Shown here piece by piece: positions 30,058 to 40,056 of a stretch of 64,000 nucleotides of DNA. Made by a program: the position numbers and the translations under genes. Where the stretch lies: assembly GCA_977017575.1 (NCBI GenBank), contig CDRNVI010000007.1, positions 186,001 to 250,000 of the forward strand. Direction: 5' to 3'. The notes under the pieces were generated by a model. The model was not told the origin of the DNA, did not search any database, and saw only the letters and a list, made by a program, of their open reading frames with translations. The first letter of the stretch is position 1, and every line of letters begins with the position of its first letter. This stretch comes from Paramoeba atlantica. Lineage: Eukaryota; Discosea.

Positions 30058-30264
30058 TATCAACGTATTTTTTAATTTTCCTCTTGTAGTAGATATTTTG
30101 CAGAAAATTTAATTATGTAGTAATTCTGCTGTAGTAGTACGCTACTTTCTATTTTCTATTCCATATTTACCTCCACCGATTGGTCCATTTTCAACAACGA
30201 ATCCACATCCTTTACAAGAAACCCCCTAACGCAGAGTCCTTTTTTACCTTCACTTCTATCACCT

Positions 30265-31491
30265 ATGGTCAAAGAGACAAAATTCTATGAACTCCTCGGG
30301 GTTCCCCCCACCGCAGACGAGGACACCCTGAAACGTGCCTACCGCAAGCTCGCGCTCAAGTACCACCCGGACAAAAACAAGGAGCCTGGGGCCCAGGAAA
30401 AGTTCAAAGAGATCTCCGTGGCCTACGAAGTCCTCTCCGACCCGGAGAAACGAAAGCGGTACGACCAGTACGGGGAGAAAGGCATTGACAACGAGATGCA
30501 GGGCATGGACCCCTCCGATATCTTTTCCCACTTCTTCGGGGGTGGGCGACGTCCTCGTGGGGAGCCCAAGCCCAAGGATATTGTCCATGAGCTCCCGATC
30601 GCCCTCGAGGCCTTCTATACGGGAAAAGTCTCCAAACTGGCCATCACCCGGGACCGGTTTTGTGCCTCCTGTGGGGGTCGAGGCACCAACAAGGAAGGGG
30701 TCGAGGGCACGTGCCGCCCCTGTGGGGGTCGTGGGGTCCAGATGGTTACCCGACAGCTCGGACCGATGTTTATGCAGCAAATGCAGGTCCAGTGCAGCAC
30801 TTGCAACGGGAGCGGGTTTGCGTGCCGCCCCGAGGACCGGTGCAAAGGGTGTGGGGGGAAACAGGTGGTGAAGGAGAAGAAGGTGTTTGAGGTGCACATT
30901 GATAAAGGGGCGAAGAGAGGCGACCACGTCACGTTTACGGGGGAGGGAGACCAGATTGCCGGGGTACGGCTCGCGGGGGACATTATTATTGTGTTTGACC
31001 AAAAACCCCATGATCGATTTCAGCGAAAGGGCTCGCATCTACTGATGGATAAAACGATCTCATTGGTCCAGGCGCTTACGGGGTTCCAGCTGGTTGTGGA
31101 ACACCTGGACGGGAGGAAACTATTGATACAGCCCCCCGCAGGAGTGGTGCTGGACCCGGACCACTTATGGGCCGTCGACAGGGAGGGAATGCCCGTCCCA
31201 GGCACAGGTGGGATAGAGAAGGGACAGCTTGTGATACAGTTTAAAGTGCAGTACCCGAAATCCGTCACAGAAAAAGAAGCGACAGCCCTACGTTCTGTGT
31301 TTGGGTCTCCGAGCAAGCCGAAGCCCAACCCTGACTATGAGGAATGTTTCCTTGCCCCTACAATGGTAGACCTTAACAAGGGAGCCAAGGAAGGTTCACG
31401 GCGAGGCTCTGGGATGCCATTCTTTGCTACGGACGACGAAGACGACGATGACGGCCCTCGCGGACAGACAGCTACATGTGCCCAGCAATGA
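30265..31491 (+). CDS. YDJ1: Class A (type I) DnaJ/HSP40 co-chaperone, farnesylation motif
   Basis: A cytosolic J-protein that delivers substrates to HSP70 and stimulates its ATPase. The 408-aa protein (yeast Ydj1 is 409) has the J domain (residues 5-68) with 'YHPDKN' (HPD present), a G-rich linker, four zinc repeats of CxxCxGxG type between about 132 and 200 ('CASCGGRG', 'CRPCGGRG', 'CSTCNGSG', 'CKGCGGK'), and C-terminal domains with '[11 protein letters not shown]'. It ends CAQQ, a CaaX box whose final Gln predicts farnesylation and membrane association, as in Ydj1 (CASQ). Start ATG 30265 gives the expected N terminus. The first third is C-rich, the later part G-rich on the + strand. Confidence 0.96.
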   Translation: MVKETKFYELLGVPPTADEDTLKRAYRKLALKYHPDKNKEPGAQEKFKEISVAYEVLSDPEKRKRYDQYGEKGIDNEMQGMDPSDIFSHFFGGGRRPRGEPKPKDIVHELPIALEAFYTGKVSKLAITRDRFCASCGGRGTNKEGVEGTCRPCGGRGVQMVTRQLGPMFMQQMQVQCSTCNGSGFACRPEDRCKGCGGKQVVKEKKVFEVHIDKGAKRGDHVTFTGEGDQIAGVRLAGDIIIVFDQKPHDRFQRKGSHLLMDKTISLVQALTGFQLVVEHLDGRKLLIQPPAGVVLDPDHLWAVDREGMPVPGTGGIEKGQLVIQFKVQYPKSVTEKEATALRSVFGSPSKPKPNPDYEECFLAPTMVDLNKGAKEGSRRGSGMPFFATDDEDDDDGPRGQTATCAQQ

Positions 31492-31915
31492 TTTTTGCGC
31501 AAGAACGGATATGTTTTTAACATCAGGTCTTCCTGATTTTAACTTTACTTTTTGACTACGAACGTGATGCTCAGCATGATAATTTTTGCTTTTTTTATGG
31601 TCATCATTCTTCTGCACTTGCAAATAACAGTTATTACAATGAGTAACAGCTTTACAAGTAGTCTATCTCTTTATTAATCGGTATTTTACAACTGGGAATT
31701 TAATTTGCGTCTTTCACTACATGGGCTTTGCTAATACGATCCAGTTCTATACTTCGCAGTTGACAGATACTTTTTTGATACGTAACCATGAAATGATGTC
31801 CCCGTATATGCGTATCTGTAGGCATCTATTTGTATACTACTGGACGTGAACCATACCTTTACATTTTTACCATACTGTAGGTTACTACGTGCTATATTAT
31901 TTTTCGGTACTACAA
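31492..31915. other. Intergenic region, EF-Ts leader
   Basis: No gene seen. 'acatttttaccatactgtag' ending at 31880 is a likely splice acceptor; the EF-Ts ATG follows 36 bases later. Confidence 0.55.
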
Positions 31916-32893
31916 ATGGTTACTCTTCTAAGGCGCATGCATAGCTTTGGAAATCACGACCTGTTCTCGTTGTTTCGAAGAAGGCTTTCTACAGAATCAA
32001 AAAGCCTTATTCGAGAACTGCGCCACCTTACAAGTGCTTCACTAAATGATGTCATGAAAAGCGTTCAGACTTGCGGAATCGATAAGGACGAATGCATTAA
32101 TTGGTTGATCAAGAACGGAGGGGCTTCTGTTCGATCGCGTAGAACCGATTGCAAGTCACGGCATGGATTATTACTTTGTGGATCTCTTCCCAAATATGGT
32201 TGGATGATGGAAATAAACTTTGAAACTGACTTTGCCGCACGAAGTTCCCTTTTTCAATCTGCACTGCAGAACGTGACAGAGTATTTGTCATCGCACGAGT
32301 GGAAATTTGACCAACAAGATATTTCACAAGAGGGTATAATCACTGATTTAAATACTTACCTTGCAAAGTATCATAAATTTCTTGGTCCCCATTTTGAACA
32401 TCTAAGCACGCGCCTCAAGGAACGAGTCATCATGTCTCATTTTCAAATCCTTCACGAAGGATTACCCGTAATTTCTGTAACGGGGGGATACGCGCATCTA
32501 CCAGAAAATGTTGTCTTCAACAAGAAATACTCCCATGTAGCTGAGGTAGGAAAGCACACGGCAGTAGGTTTTTATGTACACAGCTTGAATGGATTTCTTC
32601 CCTCAGGTATGGGACATATGGCTTCTGTTGTACTTTTGCGGGGAAATGACACAAATTGTGAAAAATTTAACGAAAGTGCACGTTATATTGCGCAACACCG
32701 TGTTGCGACGATCGGCATGTATGGAGCTGACATGAAAGATCCTGAAAGCAACAACGATCAGGCTGCCAATATCGCACTGTGCAATCAAAAGTATATGGGA
32801 GCCGATAATATGGTTCAAGATTGGCTTAATGACAGGCATCCAGCGGGTGTCACAATACATACAAGTGTGCTCCGTGCTTTGGCTAGTAAGTGA
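31916..32893 (+). CDS. TSFM: Mitochondrial translation elongation factor Ts
   Basis: EF-Ts is the nucleotide-exchange factor for EF-Tu in organellar translation. The 325-aa protein starts with a basic, acid-poor presequence (MVTLLRRMHSFGNHDLFSLF). A UBA-like N-domain follows, 'LIRELRHLTSASLNDVMKSV' (family I.eLR..Tga...d...al), and then the core signature 'GWMMEINFETDFAARSSLF' (family .E.N.ETDFVAR...F). A second core-like region around 'VGFYVHSLNGFLPSGMGHMA' and 'VLLRGNDTNCEKFNESARYI' corresponds to the C-terminal dimerisation half. The ORF could begin at a GTG at 31889, but ATG 31916 is the first real start after the acceptor. Confidence 0.92.
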   Translation: MVTLLRRMHSFGNHDLFSLFRRRLSTESKSLIRELRHLTSASLNDVMKSVQTCGIDKDECINWLIKNGGASVRSRRTDCKSRHGLLLCGSLPKYGWMMEINFETDFAARSSLFQSALQNVTEYLSSHEWKFDQQDISQEGIITDLNTYLAKYHKFLGPHFEHLSTRLKERVIMSHFQILHEGLPVISVTGGYAHLPENVVFNKKYSHVAEVGKHTAVGFYVHSLNGFLPSGMGHMASVVLLRGNDTNCEKFNESARYIAQHRVATIGMYGADMKDPESNNDQAANIALCNQKYMGADNMVQDWLNDRHPAGVTIHTSVLRALASK

Positions 32894-33825
32894 AAAATTT
32901 TGTCCACCATACATCTTGCGAACGTGTTTCATGCGGGTACTTGGTACATTACTTAGTATACAGGGGTATACTTAGGGTATTGTACCCTAAGGTATGTACT
33001 AAGGGTGTTAGGGATTTGCACCCTAAGTACCCTTAGGGTGTATACTTAGAGGGGTAACTCTGGGTGGGAGCGCCTGGAAGCGCCAAGGACCTTTGTCTTA
33101 ATATTTCTTTTCTTTTTCTTAATCTTTTTTGCTTCAGTTAGAGGATGTGGTAATCATGTTGTTGGAAAAATTTAACCTACAAGACTTTATCATGGTTTCG
33201 AGTGCATAAAATATTTTAGAATGTACCAGGGCGGTCATCCCCAGGTGTGGCGACCCCCCATTTTTTGATTTTTGTTTTCAATTTTGTACCAACGGAGCCG
33301 TTTTTTATCTTTTTTACACATGGCAGGCTAACTATGGAGTGTTCATTGTCACTGGTGAGCCTGCCCACACATCGCTCTTCTTTCTCAGAGGGTTGAAACT
33401 GGGTGGGAGCGCCTGGGAGCGTACCTCGTCCTTTGAGTTGAGAGTAGCCCGTACCCAGGAGGTCCACAAAAGTATGTTCGAACGTCCACCCACCAAGGGA
33501 AATACCCTTGGTACCGACCAAAGAGAATACCCCACTTCATTAATTTTAACAATTATAATAAATATTTATATTTATATAAATTTGATTTTTTGTTATAATT
33601 TATATTTATAGAAATTAATGGAGGGGGGAGTAACTCTATGATGAAAAATTCTTATCTGTCAATCCATTGATCAAATCTTATGATATCAACATTGCACGTC
33701 AAACTGATTTTGCCGCGTAAAGTTACAACTAGTATTATTATAGCCAAGAAGTGAATAAAATCTTGTATATAAACTCTTGTGTAAAAACATTTGTTGCAAT
33801 ATCTCCTAATAAGGTTTTGATATCA
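32894..33825. other. Repeat-rich intergenic region
   Basis: At 32940-33055 several overlapping hairpins are built from 'taccctaag/cttagggta' (for example TACTTAGGGTA near 32967, and CACCCTAAG..CTTAGGGTG near 33018-33040). Further on, 'gggtgggagcgcctgg' appears twice (about 33062 and 33399). An AT-rich motif near 33585-33625 ('ttttttgttata' through 'tatttatagaaattaatg') recurs at about 41968-42005. The 58-bp dispersed repeat is at 33677-33734. No gene is visible. Confidence 0.6.
33677..33734. repeat. 58-bp dispersed repeat, copy 2 (inverted)
   Basis: Reverse complement of 15967-16024 with one mismatch. It lies about 90 bp upstream of the LRR gene start, so it may contribute to that gene's leader. 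Confidence 0.9.
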
Positions 33826-34494
33826 ATGATTAACGCTGTTTCGTTATTCGGTGCGCTACGTGCATCGGACGTACAATCTTCAGGCAATGCCCGTGCAGCT
33901 AAAATAAGCTCCGTTTCCGTACCACAGGAATACGATTTGATAAGACTGATTCAAAATGTGCAGAACAGACATCCTAGCTGGGATACCAACACGCCTGCCG
34001 GTGCGTGGGCTGGAGTTGTATGTGACGAAAGAAATCAAGCTACACATATTACTTGGTCGAATTACAAATTAAGTTCGTTAGTTTGGAAATATTTGCCTTC
34101 AAATTTACTTACTCTTCACGTACTGAGTTCTGAGCTTTGTGGGGAACTTCCCTTTGTGTTGTTTCCTCCGAGTTTAGAGGTGATTAATCTGTATAACAAT
34201 AAATTAACCGGTAATCTTGACCTGCTCCGGCTGCCGCCGTTACTGGAGAACTTGGATGTGGAAAAGAATATGTTTTTCGGGGTCGTCGATTTCTCATCAC
34301 TTCCGTCAACTTTGGCTGACGTAAGGCTGTCTCGGAACAGTGAACTCAAAGGTGTGTTCGATGTGGCACTGCACAGTCCGAATTTGACCTATGACTTTCG
34401 GCAAACGAACATTACGGTCTCGAACGGATGTCTATTTCGAGAATGTTCCGACGACGACAATGATCCGGTTTTCGACTTTGCGGTTTTCGATTGA
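33826..34494 (+). CDS. Leucine-rich-repeat protein, short
   Basis: A 222-aa protein with an LRR solenoid. After a short, weakly hydrophobic N terminus comes an LRR-cap-like segment 'HPSWDTNTPAGAWAGVVCDE', then at least five repeats of about 22 residues with the pattern LP..L..L.L..N.L.G...L ('PPSLEVINLYNNKLTGNLDL', 'PPLLENLDVEKNMFFGVVDF', 'PSTLADVRLSRNSELKGVFD'). This subtype (LPssLxxLxLxxN) is typical of large protist LRR families; function is unknown. The second member is at 51540-52595 with the same architecture. ATG 33826 is used because the longer frame begins with GTG. It ends with an acidic tail. Confidence 0.8.
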   Translation: MINAVSLFGALRASDVQSSGNARAAKISSVSVPQEYDLIRLIQNVQNRHPSWDTNTPAGAWAGVVCDERNQATHITWSNYKLSSLVWKYLPSNLLTLHVLSSELCGELPFVLFPPSLEVINLYNNKLTGNLDLLRLPPLLENLDVEKNMFFGVVDFSSLPSTLADVRLSRNSELKGVFDVALHSPNLTYDFRQTNITVSNGCLFRECSDDDNDPVFDFAVFD

Positions 34495-36357
34495 TATACT
34501 GAGTATTGCGGTACACGGTCTATCAATGTATTGTATCACCATACAAGAGGTAACGCGCAGGTGATAGGGGCAATTTTAGAACTGGTGGCCTAGAAGGTGA
34601 GACAATCTGCGCCTGGAGATGTAAAGAAATTTGCTTTATTTGACTCTTTTACTTTATTCGCTCGTTTTTCTAATAGTTTTAGAAGTTCAAATAAGTTTTA
34701 GAAGTTCAAATAAGTTTTAGAAAAATTATTCGCTTGTTTTCAAAAAGATATTTAAAGAAAATACAGTATTTTCAAAATACGAATTGTGGGTTAAACTGAA
34801 CCAATATGCGCAATTTTGCAAATTTTCAAAAAAAAATCCTTTTTTTCTCGTATTTTAATCTTTTTTCAACTTGTACATGCTTACTTCTTACAAATGAACG
34901 CATGCACGGCATTGCTTCAAATTTACTAAAACTTGAAACAATGCATCACCCCCGTTACACTTTAAACTTCCGGTGCATACCTCTGCTTATGCTTGTATTC
35001 GGTACCCTTCTTTTCCAGCTTCCTACCTGTCCCGCTTCAGACGCTTTTTGGCCATAGAGTTAGCGCACTCCATAGTGCTCGTGTACACACCTTCAGTTGT
35101 AATCCACTATCTTTCGTGGCGAACACTTTCGCGTAGAGATAAATCGTGACGGGTGTCAGATAGAATTTTTATGCGACTTCCTGAAGCAAGATTCTCGATG
35201 TTTGGAGAAGAGGATTCTGGAACGTTCTATTCGGAACAGAGTCCATATAGATAATTTGCGGTTCTTCTATTCTCTCGATGGTTCTTGTTACAAATCACTT
35301 TCTGCGCCACTGGAGAGTGCTTTCGCATCCTTTTAAGACATTGATTCTCACTCCTGGAGAACTTTTTTCTAATGATACTTCTTGAACGACACGAGAATCT
35401 TAACGCATCCAGTGCGCGCCATTAAAAGGTGAGAAGGTTGATAAAGAAGTATAAACGAATTCAAAAAACACACCGTTTATATAAAATTAATGTACAAAAA
35501 CAAAATTCATCATAAAAAAGGGGCGGAAAAATGTTCAAGTAAACTTTTTTCTACCAGAAATGAGAAAAGTGCGAATATTGGTTCAGTTTCACCGAATTGT
35601 GTCTACACATCATTTTTGGTACGAGACATGAAACAATCTCGGATCCGAAGAACTCAGCACTCCCAAGAACTCCACTCGGATCCGAAGAACTCCCAAAATG
35701 TTTGCGAACCTCGTGCTCCAACCGACCCACCAAGTTCTCCCGATACAAATCGCTGCAAACGTGGCGGTGCTCCCATTCGCGAGGCTTAAGCAAATGTTCT
35801 TGTGGTAAATCATAGGCACTCGGATCGTAGCCTCCGGCGCCGCGGTACGCATTTCCAGTTTCATGGCTTCTGTAGTTTGAGTCGCGATTCGTTCGATGAT
35901 ACTCTCTAGGGAGGTTAATCTTGCCTCACTCGTTCCAGGTGCTCTTCCATCTTTCGCATGACTCTATTGTTTTCCACGAGTTGCAGGGCGAAGGCGACAA
36001 GAGGGGCCTGACCGTCGGACATTCGATGTACGATTTTTGTTGTTAGTTTCCAGGAAACGTAATCTCTCAAATGTATACATATTTACAAAGAAAGCCCAAG
36101 AGAAATACATGATTTTTATGCTATAAAAAATCTTCTGCTGAAAATTTCTTTTTTAAGTAGAACCTAGTTTTAGAAAAGCTTGTTCGTTTGTTTTCAAAAA
36201 AATGTTTGAAGAAAATACGAATTGTGTCTACACATCATTTTTGGTACAATTGAGGTTTTACGAGCCATGAAACAATCTTTCATCGTCAAATCCCATCAAG
36301 GGATAAGACGGATATTCCGGACAAATACCCTCTAGAAGCGGGTCCGTAACCGACCGC
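34495..36357. other. Gene-poor stretch with duplicated motifs and gene relics
   Basis: A 'gttttagaa..aagttttagaagttcaaat' microrepeat (34675-34725) leads into a motif that recurs at about 36170-36220. 'cgaattgtgtctacacatca' is present at both about 35593 and 36216, each followed by 'catgaaacaatct' (35628, 36267). An 83-codon ORF (34806-35057) holds a signal-peptide-like end from Met 34941 (PLLMLVFGTLLFQLPTCPAS), perhaps the stub of a secreted protein. On the - strand, about 36020-35551, two coding-like segments in different frames ('MSDGQAPLVAFALQLVENNR' and 'YDPSAYDLPQEHLLKPREWE') look like a broken gene I cannot name. Confidence 0.5.
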
Positions 36358-39300
36358 ATGGAAAATCCAAATCCGCAGCTCGCGTCCCACGATCACAATG
36401 AGCGCATAGAGAGTACCTCCACTTCCTCCTCCATCCTCTCCGCGCGAAGTTTTGACCCCACCCCAGGGGGTCCCCTCTCCGGGGAACCCTACGCCATCTC
36501 CCTCTCCAGCACCCTACGCGTCTCCTACGCCAAAACCGTCCAAAAGGAGCTACGCATCCTCTCCTTCACCACCACCGCGAACCAAGCCTGTGGTTTCTGT
36601 TCCAACCTGATCCACACCGCGCGGTACGGACTGAACCCACTCCGTCTCGACTTCCTCCTGTGGAAGAACCTCTACGAGCAGTTCCACCGGCTCACCAACG
36701 TGTACTTTCTGTTCATTGCGGTGCTGCAGCTGATTCCGCATCTCAGCCCAACGGGGCGGTTCACGACGCTGGTCCCTCTAACCTGTGTGCTTGCGTTGAC
36801 GCTGGCCAAGGACAGTTACGAGGACTGGCAACGGCGGGTACGGGACCGGGAGTTGAACCACCGCCCGGCCACGGTATTTCGCGACGCCCAGTGGCGCCAT
36901 GTGCGGTGGCAGGATGTGCAGGTCGGGGATGTGGTCAAATGCGTCCCGGGGAGGGCCTTCCCGGTGGATATGGTGGTGCTGTGGAGCAGTAACCCCCATG
37001 GGGTGTGTTACATGGAGACCGCGAGCCTGGATGGGGAGAGTTCGTTAAAGGTACGTAGCGCGCCATCGGGGGTTCGTGAGGTTTTTGATCCTCTAGGTGT
37101 TCATACGTTTCAAGGTACACTGGTGTGTGAGCCCCCGAATGAGAGAATTTTTCATTTCGAGGGAACGCTTTTCCATAGCAGCGCGAACAGTGAGGTGCTG
37201 GAGACTCCTCTTGGGGATGAAAATTTTGTTCCCAGAGGAGCTGCCCTGCGAAATACGCGTGAAGCTTATGGGGTGGCTGTGTATACGGGTTCCGATACAA
37301 AGCTGATGCGCAATACCAAAAAGAAGAGGCATAAAGTATCTACTTTGGAGAAAAAGGCCAATTACCAAGTTCGATTTATGCTCCTCCTGGTGTGCCTTCT
37401 GAGTGTTGTGTGTACTGTGTGCTCGTTTATTGCGGAAGCAAGCGGTACTACACCCTGGTACTTGGAAGAGGTAACAAATAGTAGCTTATTGGGGCACGCA
37501 TTCGCGTCGTTCTTTAGTTTCATCATTCTTTTTAACACTCTGATCCCAATTTCCCTTTACGTATCGTTGGAAGTGGTGAAGATTCTACAGGCCAAACGCA
37601 TACAAAATGACCCCGAGCTTTATGACGCCGATCAAAATATACCCACCGTTGTGCAAACATGTTCGCTGAATGAAGAATTGGGCCAAGTATCGCAGATTTT
37701 CACCGACAAAACTGGCACTCTGACGCGAAATCGGATGGAGTTCATTAAATTCGCCTACCTGGCCAGCGTTGGTGGAGAAACGGAAGTTATTATCAGGCCT
37801 CTTCCTAAAGATGGGCAATCTTTGGTGTCCACGAAAGATGGTCCTGCGGAATCTTGTTCTAACGTTGATCATCCGCAACTACCCACTCTGCAACCTGACT
37901 TGTGGGTGGGTTCCATAAGAAATTGTACTCCGTTTCTTATCTGTGCGTCATTGTGCCACACAGTCCTCGCCGAAGTTGATCCTAAATCAGGAAGTTCTGT
38001 GTACAGTGCATCTTCACCTGATGAAGAATGTCTTGTTCATGGTCTCACTGCATGTGGAATAAAGCTTCTGTGGAGAACAGAAAATAGAATGGTGATTTTT
38101 TCTGGCAAACAAGAACAACAGTGGGAAATACTTCACGTTTTAGAATTTACCTCGGAACGGAAACGTATGAGTATTATACTTCGAGGCAAGGACCAAAGGA
38201 TCTTTCTTTTTTGTAAGGGGGCAGATGATGTGATATTGTCTAGAGTTACATCTCCGCCTTCGGTAATTGAAAAACTACAAAAAACAATTTGTCACTTTTC
38301 GGAAGAGGGATTGCGAACGCTGGTTTTCGCTTTTCGGGTACTAGACCATAAACAGTACCAAAATTGGAGTTTGCGCTACCATTCTGCTTGTGCGTCTCTG
38401 CAAAATCGGAAAAAAATGGTAGAAAAGCTAACCGATGAGATGGAATGTTCTATGTCTCTCCTAGGGGCTAGTGCACTAGAAGACGAATTACAACAATCTG
38501 TTCCTGAAACAATCCAACTCTTGAAACGAGCGGGAATCGAATTTTGGATGCTCACGGGAGATAAACGAGAGACCGCGGTGAGTATTGCGCACTCATGCGG
38601 CCTTCTCAATTCGAATATGCAGCTTCTTGAAATAAAGAGCGTGCGACCTCGATGTGTCATAGAAAGCACCATAAATTCACATATTGCGCATATTATGAAG
38701 GAAAATAATGCCTGTGGGTTATTGCTGGAAGGCTCTGCATTGGAATGTCTTTTAAAAAAGGATATCAAATATCATTATCGAGCCTCCCTACTATACGAGT
38801 TATGCACTCTCTGCAGGTCAATTGTGTGCTATCGCATCTCACCGCTTCAAAAAGCACAAGTTGTGGATCTTGCTAAGTCCTACAGCAACAATATTACGTT
38901 ATCCATAGGTGACGGAGGAAACGATGTCAGTATGATTCGAACGGCGCATGTGGGAGTGGGCATATGCGGTCATGAGGGACTACAAGCCGCTCGGTCAGCG
39001 GACTACAGTGTGGCCCAATTTCGATTTCTTTCAAGGCTACTACTGGTTCACGGACATTGGAACTATCGCCGCATTAGCAAATTGGTGCTATACAGCTTCT
39101 ATAAAAACATTGTGCTCCAATTTGCCCAATTTTTGTATTGCTTCAGTAATGCTTTTACGGGTCAAAGTTTGTATGAGCCATGGGCTCTTGCACTTTACAA
39201 CGTTGCGTTCGCTGCTTTTCCGATTATGGTTTTGGGTATATTTGATGAGAACTGCACCGATCGTGTGCTTTTGCAAGAGGTGGAGAGGTACTACCCACGT

Positions 39301-39897
39301 GGACCTCAAAATAAATATTTCAACCCAAGGATATTTTGGTCATACACGCTAAATGGGATTTACCACTGCTTGTTTTTGCACTTTCTTGTTCATTACTCGG
39401 CGTTTGGCACTATTTCCGCCCCCGACGGAAGAATCCTATCTTTACATGCGTGTGGTTTCATTGCGTACTCGTGTTCTGTTTTTCTTATTACTGCAAAAGT
39501 GGCGTTAGAGACACGAAATTTTGGGTTACCGAGCCTTTTTGCTGTTTTTGGCAGTCTTGCTGCATGGTATATTTTTTGGTTTCTCTACGGCAGCGCCTTG
39601 GGTGCATTTTCGAGCCCACGAGTTCAAGCGGTGGGTTTTGATGCTTACTACATTCCGCACAATACTCTCTCATTTCCCTTGCCTTGGCTACTTACTTTAC
39701 TCATAGTCACGGTGGTGCCTATGCGAGACATTTTGTGGAAGTGTCGATCTCGTTCATTTGCTTCTACTGTCGGCCTAGGCATCGGGAAATTCTTCGAAAA
39801 AACTTGGACAATTTGTATTCGGACGCTGAAACGTACCTGTAAGCCCTTCTATTGGTCGACTAAAGAGCCTATATTTCGCCTAGACGTCAGGGGCTAA
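36358..39897 (+). CDS. P4-type ATPase, phospholipid flippase
   Basis: A 1179-aa P4-ATPase that would move aminophospholipids to the cytosolic leaflet of plasma or Golgi membranes. Visible in order: 'NPLRLDFLLWKNLYEQFHRL' with TM1-2 (about 105-150), the actuator motif 'LDGESSLK' (P4 form DGET is DGES here, about 225), TM3-4 with the P4-specific 'LIPISLYVSLEVVK' (about 395-410), the phosphorylation site 'FTDKTGTLTRNRMEF' (Asp about 449), the N domain with 'SSPDEECLVHG' and 'ERKRMSIILRGKD', 'MLTGDKRETAVSIA', and 'GDGGNDVSMIRTAHVGVGI'. Six more TM segments follow at about 905-1130. The PISL motif and large M1-2 region separate it from Ca2+ and H+ pumps. The 5' third is GC-rich with a C-to-G strand switch near 36720; the rest is AT-richer. 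Confidence 0.96.
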   Translation: MENPNPQLASHDHNERIESTSTSSSILSARSFDPTPGGPLSGEPYAISLSSTLRVSYAKTVQKELRILSFTTTANQACGFCSNLIHTARYGLNPLRLDFLLWKNLYEQFHRLTNVYFLFIAVLQLIPHLSPTGRFTTLVPLTCVLALTLAKDSYEDWQRRVRDRELNHRPATVFRDAQWRHVRWQDVQVGDVVKCVPGRAFPVDMVVLWSSNPHGVCYMETASLDGESSLKVRSAPSGVREVFDPLGVHTFQGTLVCEPPNERIFHFEGTLFHSSANSEVLETPLGDENFVPRGAALRNTREAYGVAVYTGSDTKLMRNTKKKRHKVSTLEKKANYQVRFMLLLVCLLSVVCTVCSFIAEASGTTPWYLEEVTNSSLLGHAFASFFSFIILFNTLIPISLYVSLEVVKILQAKRIQNDPELYDADQNIPTVVQTCSLNEELGQVSQIFTDKTGTLTRNRMEFIKFAYLASVGGETEVIIRPLPKDGQSLVSTKDGPAESCSNVDHPQLPTLQPDLWVGSIRNCTPFLICASLCHTVLAEVDPKSGSSVYSASSPDEECLVHGLTACGIKLLWRTENRMVIFSGKQEQQWEILHVLEFTSERKRMSIILRGKDQRIFLFCKGADDVILSRVTSPPSVIEKLQKTICHFSEEGLRTLVFAFRVLDHKQYQNWSLRYHSACASLQNRKKMVEKLTDEMECSMSLLGASALEDELQQSVPETIQLLKRAGIEFWMLTGDKRETAVSIAHSCGLLNSNMQLLEIKSVRPRCVIESTINSHIAHIMKENNACGLLLEGSALECLLKKDIKYHYRASLLYELCTLCRSIVCYRISPLQKAQVVDLAKSYSNNITLSIGDGGNDVSMIRTAHVGVGICGHEGLQAARSADYSVAQFRFLSRLLLVHGHWNYRRISKLVLYSFYKNIVLQFAQFLYCFSNAFTGQSLYEPWALALYNVAFAAFPIMVLGIFDENCTDRVLLQEVERYYPRGPQNKYFNPRIFWSYTLNGIYHCLFLHFLVHYSAFGTISAPDGRILSLHACGFIAYSCSVFLITAKVALETRNFGLPSLFAVFGSLAAWYIFWFLYGSALGAFSSPRVQAVGFDAYYIPHNTLSFPLPWLLTLLIVTVVPMRDILWKCRSRSFASTVGLGIGKFFEKTWTICIRTLKRTCKPFYWSTKEPIFRLDVRG

Positions 39898-40056
39898 TTA
39901 TCATTTTCTCGTTTTAGTATTCGCTGTATTTCAATTAATATTCAAATTCTTATCCCTTATTCTTGCTATCACTTTGACTTCATACATAGTAGCTCTCATT
40001 GTGTTAGCGTTTAATTTGTATTTTACGTGTAACTTACAACACACAGGTAACTGTAA

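Noticed and set aside
32940-33055. TTAGGG-like motifs suggesting an interstitial telomere
   Set aside because: The motifs are few, in both orientations and part of hairpins, not a tandem TTAGGG run.
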